A DNA stretch of 64,000 nucleotides, taken from Thermophagus sp052400625 (lineage in GTDB: Bacteria; Bacteroidota; Bacteroidia; Bacteroidales; Marinilabiliaceae). The notes beneath the pieces are model-generated. The model searched no databases, had not been told where the DNA came from, and saw only the letters and a list, made by a program, of their open reading frames with translations. The stretch is from assembly GCA_052400625.1 (NCBI GenBank), contig JBQTGH010000007.1; one strand, 5' to 3'. Shown in pieces: positions 45,101 to 53,887 of the stretch (within the stretch, counting starts at the first letter, position 1; every line of letters begins with the position of its first letter). The position numbers were made by a program, and so were the translations under genes.

Positions 45101-45310
45101 TGACAGGATTTCAGTTTGAGATTGATAATCTTACTCCGAAACTGACAGGATTTCGGTTTGAAAGCGTTGGATGAACTTCCCGGCTGACAAGATTTCAGTT
45201 TGAAAGCGTTGGATGAACTCCGCGCATGACAAGGTTTCCGACTGCAGTCCTCTTTTGAACTCGACGACTGACAGGGTGGCAGTTTAGAGCGGTTTTTTGA
45301 ACGTCCACAA
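45101..45310. repeat. 42-bp tandem repeat array, five diverged units in strict register
   Basis: TGACAGGATTTC-like starts occur at 45101, 45143, 45185, 45227 and 45269, exactly 42 bp apart, with no indels. The best unit reads TGACAGGATTTCGGTTTGAA, then AGCGTTGGATGAACTTCCCG and two more bases. Units 2 and 3 are almost identical; 1, 4 and 5 are more diverged. It lies between the trp promoter and the 3' end of oxyR. The period is twice that of the 21-bp array at 21.4 kb, although the unit sequence is different. Short open frames that cross it are not credible genes. Confidence 0.82.
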
Positions 45311-45403
45311 TGGATTTTCGGACTTCGCAATAGGTAAAATGAATACCGCAAAGCCCTTATCGAGGTTGGCCAAAGTATTTTTGAAATACCGATTCCGGAA
45401 TTT

Positions 45404-46336
45404 TTACCGCCACTTTATCTTTTTGATACATTTGGTCTTGTTGAAGTTGTCAGGTAGATTATCCAGGATGGCTTCTTTGATTCTTTCGATCAGCAACTCT
45501 CGCGGGAAGTTCTGATGGACCACAATACTGACTTCACGAACCGGCTCCGGCTGAGCGAATCGGCGCACAAAGGGTTTGTCGGTTAATGGGTCGACCGACA
45601 GTTCGGGGACCAGCGTGTATCCGATACCTTTTTTTACCATCGATTTAAGGGCTTCGATACTTCCGCTTTCATAAAAGAAACCGAACGCATTGTTGTTTTG
45701 GTTGTTTTTGCCACAAATGTCGAGGGTCTGGTTTCTAAAACAATGCCCTTCGGTAAGGACCAGTACTTTTGCGGGATCGAGTTTTTTGTCATCAATCAGC
45801 TCGTTATGCATATAGGGATGATCGTAAGGGGCATAGAACAGGAAAGGTTCGTAAAAGAGAGGTATTTCTCTGATTTGTCGTTCCTCCGCCGGCGTTACCA
45901 TGAGACCAATGTCGATGCGATCGTTGTGCAACGCTTTAAGCAAGTGCTCCGATTCGAGTTCTTCGATACGGAGATGGGTATTGGGATTGTCCTTAATGAA
46001 TTGGGGAAGGAACCGTGGAATGAGGTAAGGGGCCAGAGTCGGAATAATGCCGATCCTGAATTCGCCTTCAATACTGTTTTGCTCGTTGGAAACGAAGTTG
46101 CGAAGTTCTCCTATTTCTCTGAGTATTTGTCGTGCCCGGATAATGATTTCTTCTCCGGCGGGAGTTGGTTCGATCGGTTTTTTTGCGCGGTTGAATATTT
46201 GTACGCCAATTTCATCTTCCAGCTTTTTGATTTGCATGGTGAGGGTTGGCTGTGTGATGTGGCAACTTTCTGCTGCTCCCACAAAATGTCGGTGGTTGTC
46301 CAGTGCCACGATATATTCCAGTTGCTGAATGTTCAT
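45404..46336 (-). CDS. oxyR: OxyR-type LysR-family hydrogen peroxide sensor
   Basis: A 310-residue LysR regulator: winged HTH (FVGAAESCHITQPTLTMQIK, about 17-36) and substrate-binding-like domain. The redox pair is present at Cys199 and Cys208 in GHCFRNQTLDIC, the same numbers and spacing as in the well-studied enterobacterial OxyR, so a peroxide-triggered disulfide switch is expected. Targets would be catalase, peroxiredoxin or Dps genes, none of which is adjacent; a superoxide dismutase lies 12 kb away. It follows dnaJ on the same strand but is separated by the dnaJ terminator. Confidence 0.93.
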   Translation of the reverse strand: MNIQQLEYIVALDNHRHFVGAAESCHITQPTLTMQIKKLEDEIGVQIFNRAKKPIEPTPAGEEIIIRARQILREIGELRNFVSNEQNSIEGEFRIGIIPTLAPYLIPRFLPQFIKDNPNTHLRIEELESEHLLKALHNDRIDIGLMVTPAEERQIREIPLFYEPFLFYAPYDHPYMHNELIDDKKLDPAKVLVLTEGHCFRNQTLDICGKNNQNNNAFGFFYESGSIEALKSMVKKGIGYTLVPELSVDPLTDKPFVRRFAQPEPVREVSIVVHQNFPRELLIERIKEAILDNLPDNFNKTKCIKKIKWR

Positions 46337-46356
46337 GGTGTTTTGAAAATTTTCCG

Positions 46357-46365
46357 CAAAAGATA
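46357..46365 (-). promoter_or_regulatory. Possible oxyR promoter (-7 element)
   Basis: The minus strand reads TATCTTTTG, TAnnTTTG with one extra base, about 20 bp before the oxyR ATG and directly at the T-run of the dnaJ terminator. Confidence 0.3.
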
Positions 46366-46397
46366 TAAAAAAAACGGGAACCCGACGGCCCCGTTTT
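46366..46397 (-). terminator. Rho-independent terminator after dnaJ
   Basis: On the minus strand AAAACGGG (46397-46390) pairs with CCCGTTTT (46378-46371) around an 11-nt loop and continues as a T-run. It separates grpE-dnaJ from oxyR. Confidence 0.75.
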
Positions 46398-46416
46398 CAT
46401 TTACAGAGATCTCGAA

Positions 46417-47568
46417 TCAGAAAATGTCTTTCATCTTATTAAAGAATCCATTTTGCTCCTTTCGAGGCGAGAAGGAGGACGACTCTTTCATTTTTTCAAG
46501 CGTTTTCTTTTCATCCTTCGACACAGCAGAAGGTATCCAAACGTTAATTTTCACTAACAAATCACCTTGATGATAGCTGTTGACTTCGGGAAGCCCTTTT
46601 CCTCGTAATCTGAGAATCTTACCGGGTTGTGTGCCCGGTTCAATTTTGACTTTCACTTTTCCATCGACAGTAGGGATTTCTGCCGCGGTGCCTAAGATGG
46701 CTTCCGGGATGCTGAGCAACAGGTTGTATATCAGATTGCTTCCTTCTCTTTTGAGCTCAGGATGTTTTTCCTCTTCAATGAGTACCAGTAAATCACCGTT
46801 TATGCCACCGCGTCGGGCTGCATTGCCTTTACCGGAAACCGACAGTTGCATACCCTCTTCGACGCCGGCAGGAATATTGATGCTGATGATTTCTTCTTTT
46901 CTGATCACGCCTTCCCCGTTACAGTGCGGACATTTTTGCGTGATGGTTTTACCTTCTCCATTGCATGAAGGGCAGGCGGTGGTGGTTTGCATCTGCCCAA
47001 GAATGGTGTTAGAAATTCTTGTGACTCTGCCATTGCCTCCGCAGGTGGAACAGGTGGAGAAGGCTGTGCCATTGGCAGCACCGGTGCCGTTACAGTGATC
47101 GCAAGCACCGTATTTCTTTACTTTGATTTTCTTTTCAACCCCTTTAGCAACTTCCTGAAGGGTTAATTTTACTTTGACTCTTAAATTGGAGCCTTTGGCA
47201 ACTCTTTGACCTCCTCTGGAGGATCCGCCAAAACCACCAAAGCCGCCAAAGCTGCCAAAACCGCCGCCAAAGATATCGCCAAAGTGGGAGAAAATATCTT
47301 CCATGGTCATTCCGCCACCACCGAATCCGTTTCCGGCGGCGCCTCCCACGCCGGCATGACCAAACTGATCATATCGTTGTCTTTTTTCCGGGTTGCTGAG
47401 AATTTCATAGGCTTCGGCAGCCTCTTTGAATTTGTCTTCTGCCTCTTTGTCACCCGGATTCCTGTCGGGATGATATTTCAGGGCCTTTTTACGATAGGCC
47501 TTTTTTATCTCCTCGGCACTTGCATTTTTTGGAACCTCCAGTACTTCGTAATAATCTCTTTTTGACAT
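46417..47568 (-). CDS. dnaJ: Chaperone DnaJ (type I J-protein)
   Basis: A 383-residue co-chaperone. The J domain (1-70) has the HPD motif in KYHPDRNPGDKEA; a Gly/Phe-rich linker (about 75-120) follows; then four zinc-finger repeats (CDHCNGTG, CSTCGGNG, CPSCNGEG, CPHCNGEG) and the substrate-binding C-terminal beta domains. It stimulates DnaK ATPase and delivers unfolded clients. It begins 15 nt after grpE, so the two are one operon; dnaK is not in the window. Confidence 0.97.
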   Translation of the reverse strand: MSKRDYYEVLEVPKNASAEEIKKAYRKKALKYHPDRNPGDKEAEDKFKEAAEAYEILSNPEKRQRYDQFGHAGVGGAAGNGFGGGGMTMEDIFSHFGDIFGGGFGSFGGFGGFGGSSRGGQRVAKGSNLRVKVKLTLQEVAKGVEKKIKVKKYGACDHCNGTGAANGTAFSTCSTCGGNGRVTRISNTILGQMQTTTACPSCNGEGKTITQKCPHCNGEGVIRKEEIISINIPAGVEEGMQLSVSGKGNAARRGGINGDLLVLIEEEKHPELKREGSNLIYNLLLSIPEAILGTAAEIPTVDGKVKVKIEPGTQPGKILRLRGKGLPEVNSYHQGDLLVKINVWIPSAVSKDEKKTLEKMKESSSFSPRKEQNGFFNKMKDIF

Positions 47569-47583
47569 GATAATGGTTTGGTT

Positions 47584-48240
47584 TTATTCGCCTACGACAA
47601 CTTTGGGATAGCGTATCACTTTGTCGTTCAGCTTGTATCCTTTTTGAATGCAGTCAACGATCTTGCCTTTCAACTCTTCTGACGGGGCCGGTATTTTGGT
47701 GATGGCTTCATGCGTTTCACTGTCAAATTCCTGCTCTTTGGTTTCAATTTCCGTTACGCCCTGTTGCTTCAGGAAGTTTTTGAATTTATTGTAAATAAGA
47801 TCGATGCCTTCTTTTACTGCTTTTAAGTCACTTGCAGAATCCAAATGTGCCAATGCTCTGTCAAAGTCGTCAATGACGGGAAGAAGACCTAAAAGAATAC
47901 TTTCGCCGGCCGTTTTAGACAGCTCCATTTTTTCTTTTAAGGTACGCTTACGGAAATTATCGTATTCGGCAATGAGCCGCAGGTGTTTGTCGTTCAGTTC
48001 TTCCAGTTGTTTTTGCAACAGTACTTTTTCGTCAATGGCGTCCTGAATGGCTTCTTCGCACTTTTCCTGCTTCTCTTCTTCCGGTTGGTCTTTCGCCTGG
48101 ATGTCTTTATTCAGATCATCGTTTTGGGCGGTTTGGGCCTCTTTCTTTTCCTTTTCAGGATTAGGATGCTCTTTGTGTGTTTTTGTATTTGTTTTTTCGT
48201 CCTGCTTTTTGGTCTCTTCTGTGACTTTTTTCTTGCTCAT
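47584..48240 (-). CDS. grpE: Nucleotide exchange factor GrpE
   Basis: A 218-residue protein that releases ADP from DnaK. A long, charged Lys/Glu/Gln-rich N-terminal tail (about 1-75) precedes the coiled-coil dimer (EKVLLQKQLEELNDKHLRL), the signature YDNFRKRTLKEK and the C-terminal beta domain ending GYKLNDKVIRYPKVVV. An ATG four codons earlier (48252) is only about 8 nt from the expected transcription start of the perfect -7 box upstream, so 48240 is favoured. Confidence 0.95.
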   Translation of the reverse strand: MSKKKVTEETKKQDEKTNTKTHKEHPNPEKEKKEAQTAQNDDLNKDIQAKDQPEEEKQEKCEEAIQDAIDEKVLLQKQLEELNDKHLRLIAEYDNFRKRTLKEKMELSKTAGESILLGLLPVIDDFDRALAHLDSASDLKAVKEGIDLIYNKFKNFLKQQGVTEIETKEQEFDSETHEAITKIPAPSEELKGKIVDCIQKGYKLNDKVIRYPKVVVGE

Positions 48241-48266
48241 ATCCTGGTACATTTAAATTTGGCGGA

Positions 48267-48274
48267 CAAAATTA
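48267..48274 (-). promoter_or_regulatory. Candidate -7 promoter box for grpE-dnaJ
   Basis: The minus strand reads TAATTTTG, an exact TAnnTTTG match, about 27 bp before the preferred grpE start. No CIRCE-type (HrcA) inverted repeat is seen. Confidence 0.5.
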
Positions 48275-48327
48275 CACAATTTCTTTGCCATATTGAAAAG
48301 AGGGACATTTTGACACAAAAACATTGG

Positions 48328-48380
48328 GGCAAAAAAAGAGAAAGACAGTAAAAGCGAATATTTTCTTTTTACTGTCTTTC
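48328..48380 (-). terminator. Rho-independent terminator after the Cys-less TlpA-like gene
   Basis: GAAAGACAGTAAAA (48340-48353) and TTTTACTGTCTTTC (48367-48380) form a perfect 14-bp stem; on the minus strand it is followed by TCTTTTTTTG. It isolates the upstream gene from grpE. Confidence 0.88.
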
Positions 48381-48413
48381 TTATTTTCGTTGGAACCGGA
48401 AAACTGCTTGGGC

Positions 48414-48941
48414 TTAACGCAGAAGTTTTTCCAGTCTTTTTTCAATGTCGTCGATGTCGGTTGCCACGGCAACGACCCGGCCATCGCCATCCACCAAATA
48501 ATCTTTCATCTGACGGGTGGCGTTAAAGCTTTTGGCAATTTCAGAATCTCTACCTTCGAAGGTACAGATGTGATACATGTCAAATAAACTGTCGCTTTCA
48601 ATTACTTGCATTAACGGCGTTTTAAAGCGGTCGAGCGAGATGCTGACAACAATGAATTCGTTGCCGTTGATAAATGTCTGGTTGTGATACTTTTGATATA
48701 ACTTTCTTTTTTTTGCGCTTTCAATTCTCGAAGGGGCATCATAAGAGGCCCAAAAATCGTAAAGCACCATTTTACCACGCAGGCTGTCGGAGTGAAAAGG
48801 CGCTCCGTTAACCAACGGCTGGTTGATGGCCGGTATTCTGTTGCCTATTTCAGTGCCAATACGGGGCTCGGGAGCACCATTGACAAACGAGAGAAATAGA
48901 ATCCCGGCCAAAATGATGATTAGTAACAAGTGGTTTCTCAT
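48414..48941 (-). CDS. TlpA/thioredoxin-fold exported protein lacking the CXXC motif
   Basis: A 175-residue protein with a signal peptide (HLLLIIILAGILFLSFVNG) and the alkyl-hydroperoxide/TlpA-like thioredoxin fold: LRGKMVLYDFWASYDAPSRIES matches the usual start of the active-site helix, but the WCxPC motif is YDAPS, so both Cys are gone. The later EFIVVSISLDRFKTPLMQVI and DYLVDGDGRVVAVATDIDDIE retain the fold. It cannot act as a thiol oxidoreductase; it may be a binding or structural protein. A Cys-free relative is not rare in Bacteroidota, but its role is not known to me. Confidence 0.8.
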   Translation of the reverse strand: MRNHLLLIIILAGILFLSFVNGAPEPRIGTEIGNRIPAINQPLVNGAPFHSDSLRGKMVLYDFWASYDAPSRIESAKKRKLYQKYHNQTFINGNEFIVVSISLDRFKTPLMQVIESDSLFDMYHICTFEGRDSEIAKSFNATRQMKDYLVDGDGRVVAVATDIDDIEKRLEKLLR

Positions 48942-49222
48942 ATATTTTTTCCTTGTTGATTACACAGCAAAGGTTCAACTATTAATTTGAACTGGTTACA
49001 GTTTTTAGATGAACGACCCAATTAATGTGACGGGGTAACTGTTTGAAAGGACAAAACTATGCTATATAACAGGAAAAATAAAGGTTTAAATATTTGGAAA
49101 AGTGAAAGATGTTGTTATCTTTATGGTTCTGCGAGGTAATTGATTGTTATCTAGTTATTTACGGGGTGGTTAAAAAGCCGTAAAAAAGCAAAATATGCGT
49201 AGATGAATAAAGAAATAAATCT

Positions 49223-50527
49223 CTATATCCGGTTAATCTCGGCTCCCAGCAATCGCAATCGTTCATCAATTCTTTCATATCCGCGATCAATTTGCTCAAT
49301 ATTGTGAATGATGCTCTTCCCTTTGGCAGAAAGGGCTGCAATAAGTAAGGCTACGCCGGCACGGATGTCGGGAGAGGTCATAACACTTGCTCTAAGAGGG
49401 GTTTCGTGGTTGAGTCCGATGACGGTGGCGCGGTGTGGGTCGCACAAAATGATGCGGGCTCCCATATCTATTAGTTTATCCACAAAAAAGAGCCGACTTT
49501 CAAACATTTTTTGGTGGATCAGGACGCTTCCGTTAGCCTGTGTTGCGACAACCAGAAAGACACTCAACAGATCGGGGGTGAGACCAGGCCAGGGAGCGTC
49601 GGCGATGGTCATGATCGAACCGTCAATAAAGGTTTCGATATGATAATTTTGCTTTGGGGGAATGTAAATTTCATTGTCCTTAATTTGCATTTCAATGCCC
49701 ATTCTTCGAAAGGCCAGCGGAATGATTCCCAGCTGATTGGCATCGGCTTCCTTAATGGTGATTTCGCCCCCTGTCATAGCTGCCAGGCCGATAAAACTGC
49801 CAATTTCGATCATGTCCGACAAGACTCTGTGTTTGCATCCCTTGAGCTGTGAAACTCCTTCTATTGTCAGAAGGTTGGAGCCAATGCCATGAATTTTCGC
49901 CCCCATGTTTACCAGCATTTTGCATAATTGTTGGACATAAGGCTCGCAGGCGGCATTGTAGATGGTGGTGGTTCCCGGAGTTAGCACTGCAGCCATGACA
50001 ATATTGGCAGTTCCGGTGACGGATGCTTCATCCAGAAGCATATAAGAACCTTTCAGGTGATCGGCATGAACGGTGTAAAAAATTTCTTCCGAATCGAAGT
50101 CGAAGGAGGCTCCCAATTTTTCAAATCCGTAAAAGTGGGTATCCATTCTTCTTCTACCAATTTTGTCACCTCCCGGTTTCGGGAAAAATGCTTTTTTGAA
50201 TCTGGCCAACAGGGGGCCCATGATCATAATGGAGCCTCTGAGGGAGGCCGCTTTTTTCTTGAATTCTTTGGTTTTGAGATAGTCGAGATTGATGTTTTGG
50301 GCCGTGAAACTGAATTTTCGATCAGAAAGTTTCTGAATCTCGACGCCCAGTTCCCGAAGGAGGTTCATCAAATTGTTGACATCCAAAATATCCGGAAGAT
50401 TATCGATAAGAACGGTCTCGTTGGTGAGTAGGGTCGCACAAACAACCTGGAGGGCTTCATTTTTCGCTCCCTGAGGTGTTATTTCTCCTTGCAGATGTCG
50501 ACCGCCTATAACTTCAAAGCTGCTCAT
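49223..50527 (-). CDS. murA: UDP-N-acetylglucosamine 1-carboxyvinyltransferase
   Basis: A 434-residue enzyme for the first committed step of peptidoglycan synthesis, adding enolpyruvate to UDP-GlcNAc. The two inside-out alpha/beta domains start with GGRHLQGEITPQGAKNEAL. The flexible active-site loop reads FPKPGGDKIGRRRMDTHF, with Asp at residue 121 where most MurA proteins have the Cys that fosfomycin alkylates. It follows the DUF4290 gene by 29 nt, a pairing common in Bacteroidota. The C-terminal GYERIDERLRLLGAEI is typical. Confidence 0.95.
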   Translation of the reverse strand: MSSFEVIGGRHLQGEITPQGAKNEALQVVCATLLTNETVLIDNLPDILDVNNLMNLLRELGVEIQKLSDRKFSFTAQNINLDYLKTKEFKKKAASLRGSIMIMGPLLARFKKAFFPKPGGDKIGRRRMDTHFYGFEKLGASFDFDSEEIFYTVHADHLKGSYMLLDEASVTGTANIVMAAVLTPGTTTIYNAACEPYVQQLCKMLVNMGAKIHGIGSNLLTIEGVSQLKGCKHRVLSDMIEIGSFIGLAAMTGGEITIKEADANQLGIIPLAFRRMGIEMQIKDNEIYIPPKQNYHIETFIDGSIMTIADAPWPGLTPDLLSVFLVVATQANGSVLIHQKMFESRLFFVDKLIDMGARIILCDPHRATVIGLNHETPLRASVMTSPDIRAGVALLIAALSAKGKSIIHNIEQIDRGYERIDERLRLLGAEINRI

Positions 50528-50556
50528 AAAATGAGATGTGAAAACAGTTTTGGAAA

Positions 50557-51165
50557 TTAATTGCTTTTACGAAGATGTTTTTTTCTGTTGCGGCCATGAT
50601 TGTTATTGTTGCTGGCCTGATGTTCCCGGAAATCCGCGATGCGTGCCTGTTCGTCGATTTGCAGTTTTCCCTTGGAGAGTCTCTTGATGTCACTCAGGAT
50701 TCTTTCATCCGATGCATTATCCTTGTTCCAGTTGGACAGGGATTTTTTCATGTGGTTTCCCAGTAGCATTATGAGATGTCGCTTGAGTGGGCCATCTTCC
50801 ATTTTTGCGGCTTCGTGTATCATCTGTTCCACCAATCTGCCGTAGTGCTTGTAAGTTATGTTTCCTTGTTTGTAAGGAATCTGTTCGGGATTCTCCTGGA
50901 AATTTTCTCTTTGCGGAAGATCGTAAGGGTAATCAATGTCGAGTTTGAAGTCGGCCATAATGGCCAAATGATCCCAGAGTTTGTGTTTGAAATCACTGAT
51001 ATCTCTTAAGTGCGGGAAAAGGTTTCCCATTACGGCGATGATCGCTTTAGCACATTTCGTCCTTTCTTCCCTGTCTTCAATGGTGCAGGCGTAATCTACC
51101 ATTTTTTGAATATGACGACCATATTCAGGCAAAACCAACTTTTTTCGGTTTGAATTATAATCCAT
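50557..51165 (-). CDS. DUF4290-family protein
   Basis: A 202-residue cytosolic protein of the Bacteroidota-specific DUF4290 group: KLVLPEYGRHIQKMVDYACT, LWDHLAIMADFKLDIDYPYD and KHYGRLVEQMIHEAAKME are the recognisable blocks. The C-terminus is rich in Asn, His, Arg and Lys (NNNNHGRNRKKHLRKS), suggesting nucleic-acid or surface contact. No biochemical role is known to me. It is almost certainly co-transcribed with murA. Confidence 0.82.
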   Translation of the reverse strand: MDYNSNRKKLVLPEYGRHIQKMVDYACTIEDREERTKCAKAIIAVMGNLFPHLRDISDFKHKLWDHLAIMADFKLDIDYPYDLPQRENFQENPEQIPYKQGNITYKHYGRLVEQMIHEAAKMEDGPLKRHLIMLLGNHMKKSLSNWNKDNASDERILSDIKRLSKGKLQIDEQARIADFREHQASNNNNHGRNRKKHLRKSN

Positions 51166-51523
51166 ATAGTTTATGAAATGTTTGACTTGGCTGTTCGACG
51201 GCCAGGTTCTTATATATGAAGAATCCTACTATACAACAGCATGTTTATTAAAGAAATAATTTACCGGTCTCCCTTCTATTGATTGAAGGTGTTTCAGGGA
51301 AACCTATTTCTGAGGGTATAAATTGATCGCAAAACAAGTATAATTAAAGCGTGGTCAGTTTATAAATAGCTTACAATGACATAAACAGGACTGCAAATAT
51401 CGGCTTTTACATTAAAATTATTGTGCTTGCAGGGAAAAATTTAACTAAACACAAGGTTTTTCCGGTAAGTAAAAACAAATCTTGTGGTTGTAAAACTTTG
51501 TAGACTAAAATTATATTGCAAAT
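51166..51523. other. Intergenic region upstream of DUF4290-murA
   Basis: No gene is supported. The minus strand has an exact -7 match TAGATTTG at 51519-51526, overlapping the helicase stop codon; if used, the leader before DUF4290 would be about 350 nt. GGCTGTTCGACGGCC (51190-51204) is a short palindrome-like sequence. No terminator is obvious. Confidence 0.35.
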
Positions 51524-53836
51524 CTAAGAGATTATTTTCAGTTTGGCAAATTTTAATAATAATTGTTTCTTCCCGGCATTATTAAAAACAACCGTGGCTT
51601 TAATATTTGGATATTCGCCTTCGAGCTGAAGCACTTTGCCTCTTCCAAATCGCTGATGTTCGACAATCGTGCCGGGACGTATTGGTGTCGTATTATCGGA
51701 TTCATTTAAATTGAATGGTTTTGGGGAGGTCTGATTGTTTAGTGTTTTTCCTGAGAACCGGATTTTATTACTCCTTGACGTTGAGCTTTGTTTGAAATGG
51801 AAGGGTTGACTCTCCGATTGTTTTCCAAATTTCGATAGTTTTTCTTTTGGCGGCGCAAAGCTGTTACTCTCGGCAGTTATGTTGAGACAAGATTGGTCAA
51901 TTTCTCCCAGAAAACGACTGGGACGCGCGAAGGTGAGTTCACCAAATTTGTATCTGCTTCGGGCAAAGGTGAGGGTTGCCCGTTCCTGTGCTCTGGTGAG
52001 CGCCACATAAAAAAGCCGTCTCTCTTCTTCCAGTCCGGCTTCACTGTTGGAGGCCATGGACGAGGGGAACAATCCTTCTTCAATACCGACGATATAAACA
52101 TTTTTAAATTCCAGTCCTTTCGCCGAATGAATGGTCATTAGCGTGACTTTATCTATGTCATCGGGTTTTTCCGTATCCTGATCGGTGAGCAGAGATACCT
52201 CCTGCAGGAAGTCAACAAGCCCATTGTTTTCACCACTTTCCTGACGGTTATCCGAGAATTCGCGTATGGCATTAAAGAGCTCTTCCAGGTTTTCAAGCCG
52301 CGTTTGATTTTCGTGCGACTTGTCCTGGTGCAGTTCTTTCAGGATGCCACTTTGGGTGGTTATTTCGGTTGTAATTTCGAAGGCCGACATGTTGGGCACC
52401 TGACTGATGAATTCCGCAACGAGGTGGGTGAAGCTGCTGAGTTTTCTTAAGGTGCCGGAATGAAATCCGGTATTGGGTAGAGCAGGGTTGGTCAGCACGG
52501 CCCATAAACTGACATTGTGCTGATTGGCCAGGGCTTCCAGCTTATCGAGAGTGGTTTTTCCAATCCCTCGTGCCGGGTAGTTGATGATTCTTTTTATGGC
52601 TTCATTATCGTGTGGGTTTATCGTTACTCTGAGATAGGCCAGAAGATCTTTGATTTCTTTTCGTTGGTAGAAGGAAAGACCTCCGTAAATTTTGTAGGGT
52701 ATGTTTTTTTTCCTTAGGGCTTCTTCAAAAATTCTGGATTGGGCATTGGTGCGGTAAAGAATTGCAAAATCTTTAAACTGATTCTGATGCCGAAGCCGCA
52801 TTTCATGAATGTCGTTGATCACAATGAATCCTTCATCCACATCGGAGTGTGCCTGAATGATGTTGATTTTTGTTCCTTCATCGTTTTGGGAAAAAACTTT
52901 CTTCCGTATTTGTCCGGTATTTTTTTCAATAACGCTGTTGGCCGCATTGACGATGATTTGGGTGGACCGGAAATTTTGTTCCAGCTTGAAGAGTTTGTAT
53001 TTGGGGTAATCATTTCTGAAATTCAGGATGTTTTCGATTCTGGCGCCTCTGAAACTGTAGATACTTTGAGCATCATCGCCCACCACACATATATTTTGGT
53101 GTTTCTGAGCCAGTTTACGGATGATGAGATATTGTGAAAAATTGGTATCCTGATATTCATCTACCAATATATATTGAAATCGATCCTGGTAATTGGCCAA
53201 AACTTCGGGGTGGTCACGAAAAAGAATGTTGGTATTTAGTAGCAGATCATCGAAATCCATTGCCCCTGCCTTGCGACATTCCCGCATGTAGCGTTCATAT
53301 ATTTCTGGCATCATAGGGATGTTGGCCGCCGCATCGGCAGTGGTTCTATGCGAATCCCGGGCATAAGCTGCCGGAACAAGAAGGTCGTTTTTAGCGGAGG
53401 AGATACGGCCAAGAATGGTACTTGGTTTATAAGCTTTATTCTTGTTGAGCCCCATGTTTTTAAGGATGCTGTTGATCAGACTTTTGGAGTCGGCAGTATC
53501 ATAGATGGTGAAAGAGGAGGGGTAATTCAGATGCTCAGCTTCTATTCTGAGGATTTTGGCAAAAACAGAGTGAAAAGTTCCCATCCAAAGTTTGGAGGCC
53601 AAATCGTTCCCAACAATATGACTTATTCGCTCTTTGATTTCGCGTGCGGCCTTGTTGGTAAATGTAAGGGCCAACACCGACCAGGGAGGAACCCCTTTGC
53701 TTAAAAGATGGGCTATGCGATAGGTCAAAACGCGGGTTTTACCCGATCCTGCACCGGCAATTACCAGTGCGGGGCCATCGGTGTTAACAACCGCTTCTCG
53801 TTGAGCATCATTGAGTTGTTCGAGGTAACTTTCCAC
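51524..53836 (-). CDS. uvrD: UvrD/PcrA-type superfamily 1 DNA helicase
   Basis: A 770-residue 3'-5' helicase. Motifs in order: Q-motif LNDAQREAVV, Walker A GAGSGKTRVLTYRIA (about 28-42), Walker B ILVDEYQDTNFSQY, motif III VGDDAQSIYSFRGA, motif IV FKLEQNFRSTQ, motif V VTLMTIHSAKGLEF and motif VI EERRLFYVALTRA. A variable linker and a Tudor-like C-terminal domain (RPGTIVEHQRFGRGKVLQLE) follow, as in PcrA, where it contacts RNA polymerase. It unwinds DNA in repair and clears the replication path. Length is slightly above family average. Confidence 0.96.
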   Translation of the reverse strand: MESYLEQLNDAQREAVVNTDGPALVIAGAGSGKTRVLTYRIAHLLSKGVPPWSVLALTFTNKAAREIKERISHIVGNDLASKLWMGTFHSVFAKILRIEAEHLNYPSSFTIYDTADSKSLINSILKNMGLNKNKAYKPSTILGRISSAKNDLLVPAAYARDSHRTTADAAANIPMMPEIYERYMRECRKAGAMDFDDLLLNTNILFRDHPEVLANYQDRFQYILVDEYQDTNFSQYLIIRKLAQKHQNICVVGDDAQSIYSFRGARIENILNFRNDYPKYKLFKLEQNFRSTQIIVNAANSVIEKNTGQIRKKVFSQNDEGTKINIIQAHSDVDEGFIVINDIHEMRLRHQNQFKDFAILYRTNAQSRIFEEALRKKNIPYKIYGGLSFYQRKEIKDLLAYLRVTINPHDNEAIKRIINYPARGIGKTTLDKLEALANQHNVSLWAVLTNPALPNTGFHSGTLRKLSSFTHLVAEFISQVPNMSAFEITTEITTQSGILKELHQDKSHENQTRLENLEELFNAIREFSDNRQESGENNGLVDFLQEVSLLTDQDTEKPDDIDKVTLMTIHSAKGLEFKNVYIVGIEEGLFPSSMASNSEAGLEEERRLFYVALTRAQERATLTFARSRYKFGELTFARPSRFLGEIDQSCLNITAESNSFAPPKEKLSKFGKQSESQPFHFKQSSTSRSNKIRFSGKTLNNQTSPKPFNLNESDNTTPIRPGTIVEHQRFGRGKVLQLEGEYPNIKATVVFNNAGKKQLLLKFAKLKIIS

Positions 53837-53887
53837 AAGCGTTTTTCTTTTACGATATTATAAATAATTGGATCGATGTCAATAATA

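Noticed and set aside
44893..45351. Short open frames over the 42-bp array on both strands
   Set aside because: Their repeats come from the DNA period; no homology or conserved start.
45698..46570. 290-codon plus-strand open frame over oxyR
   Set aside because: Shadow of oxyR on the opposite strand; Phe/Glu-rich with no family features.
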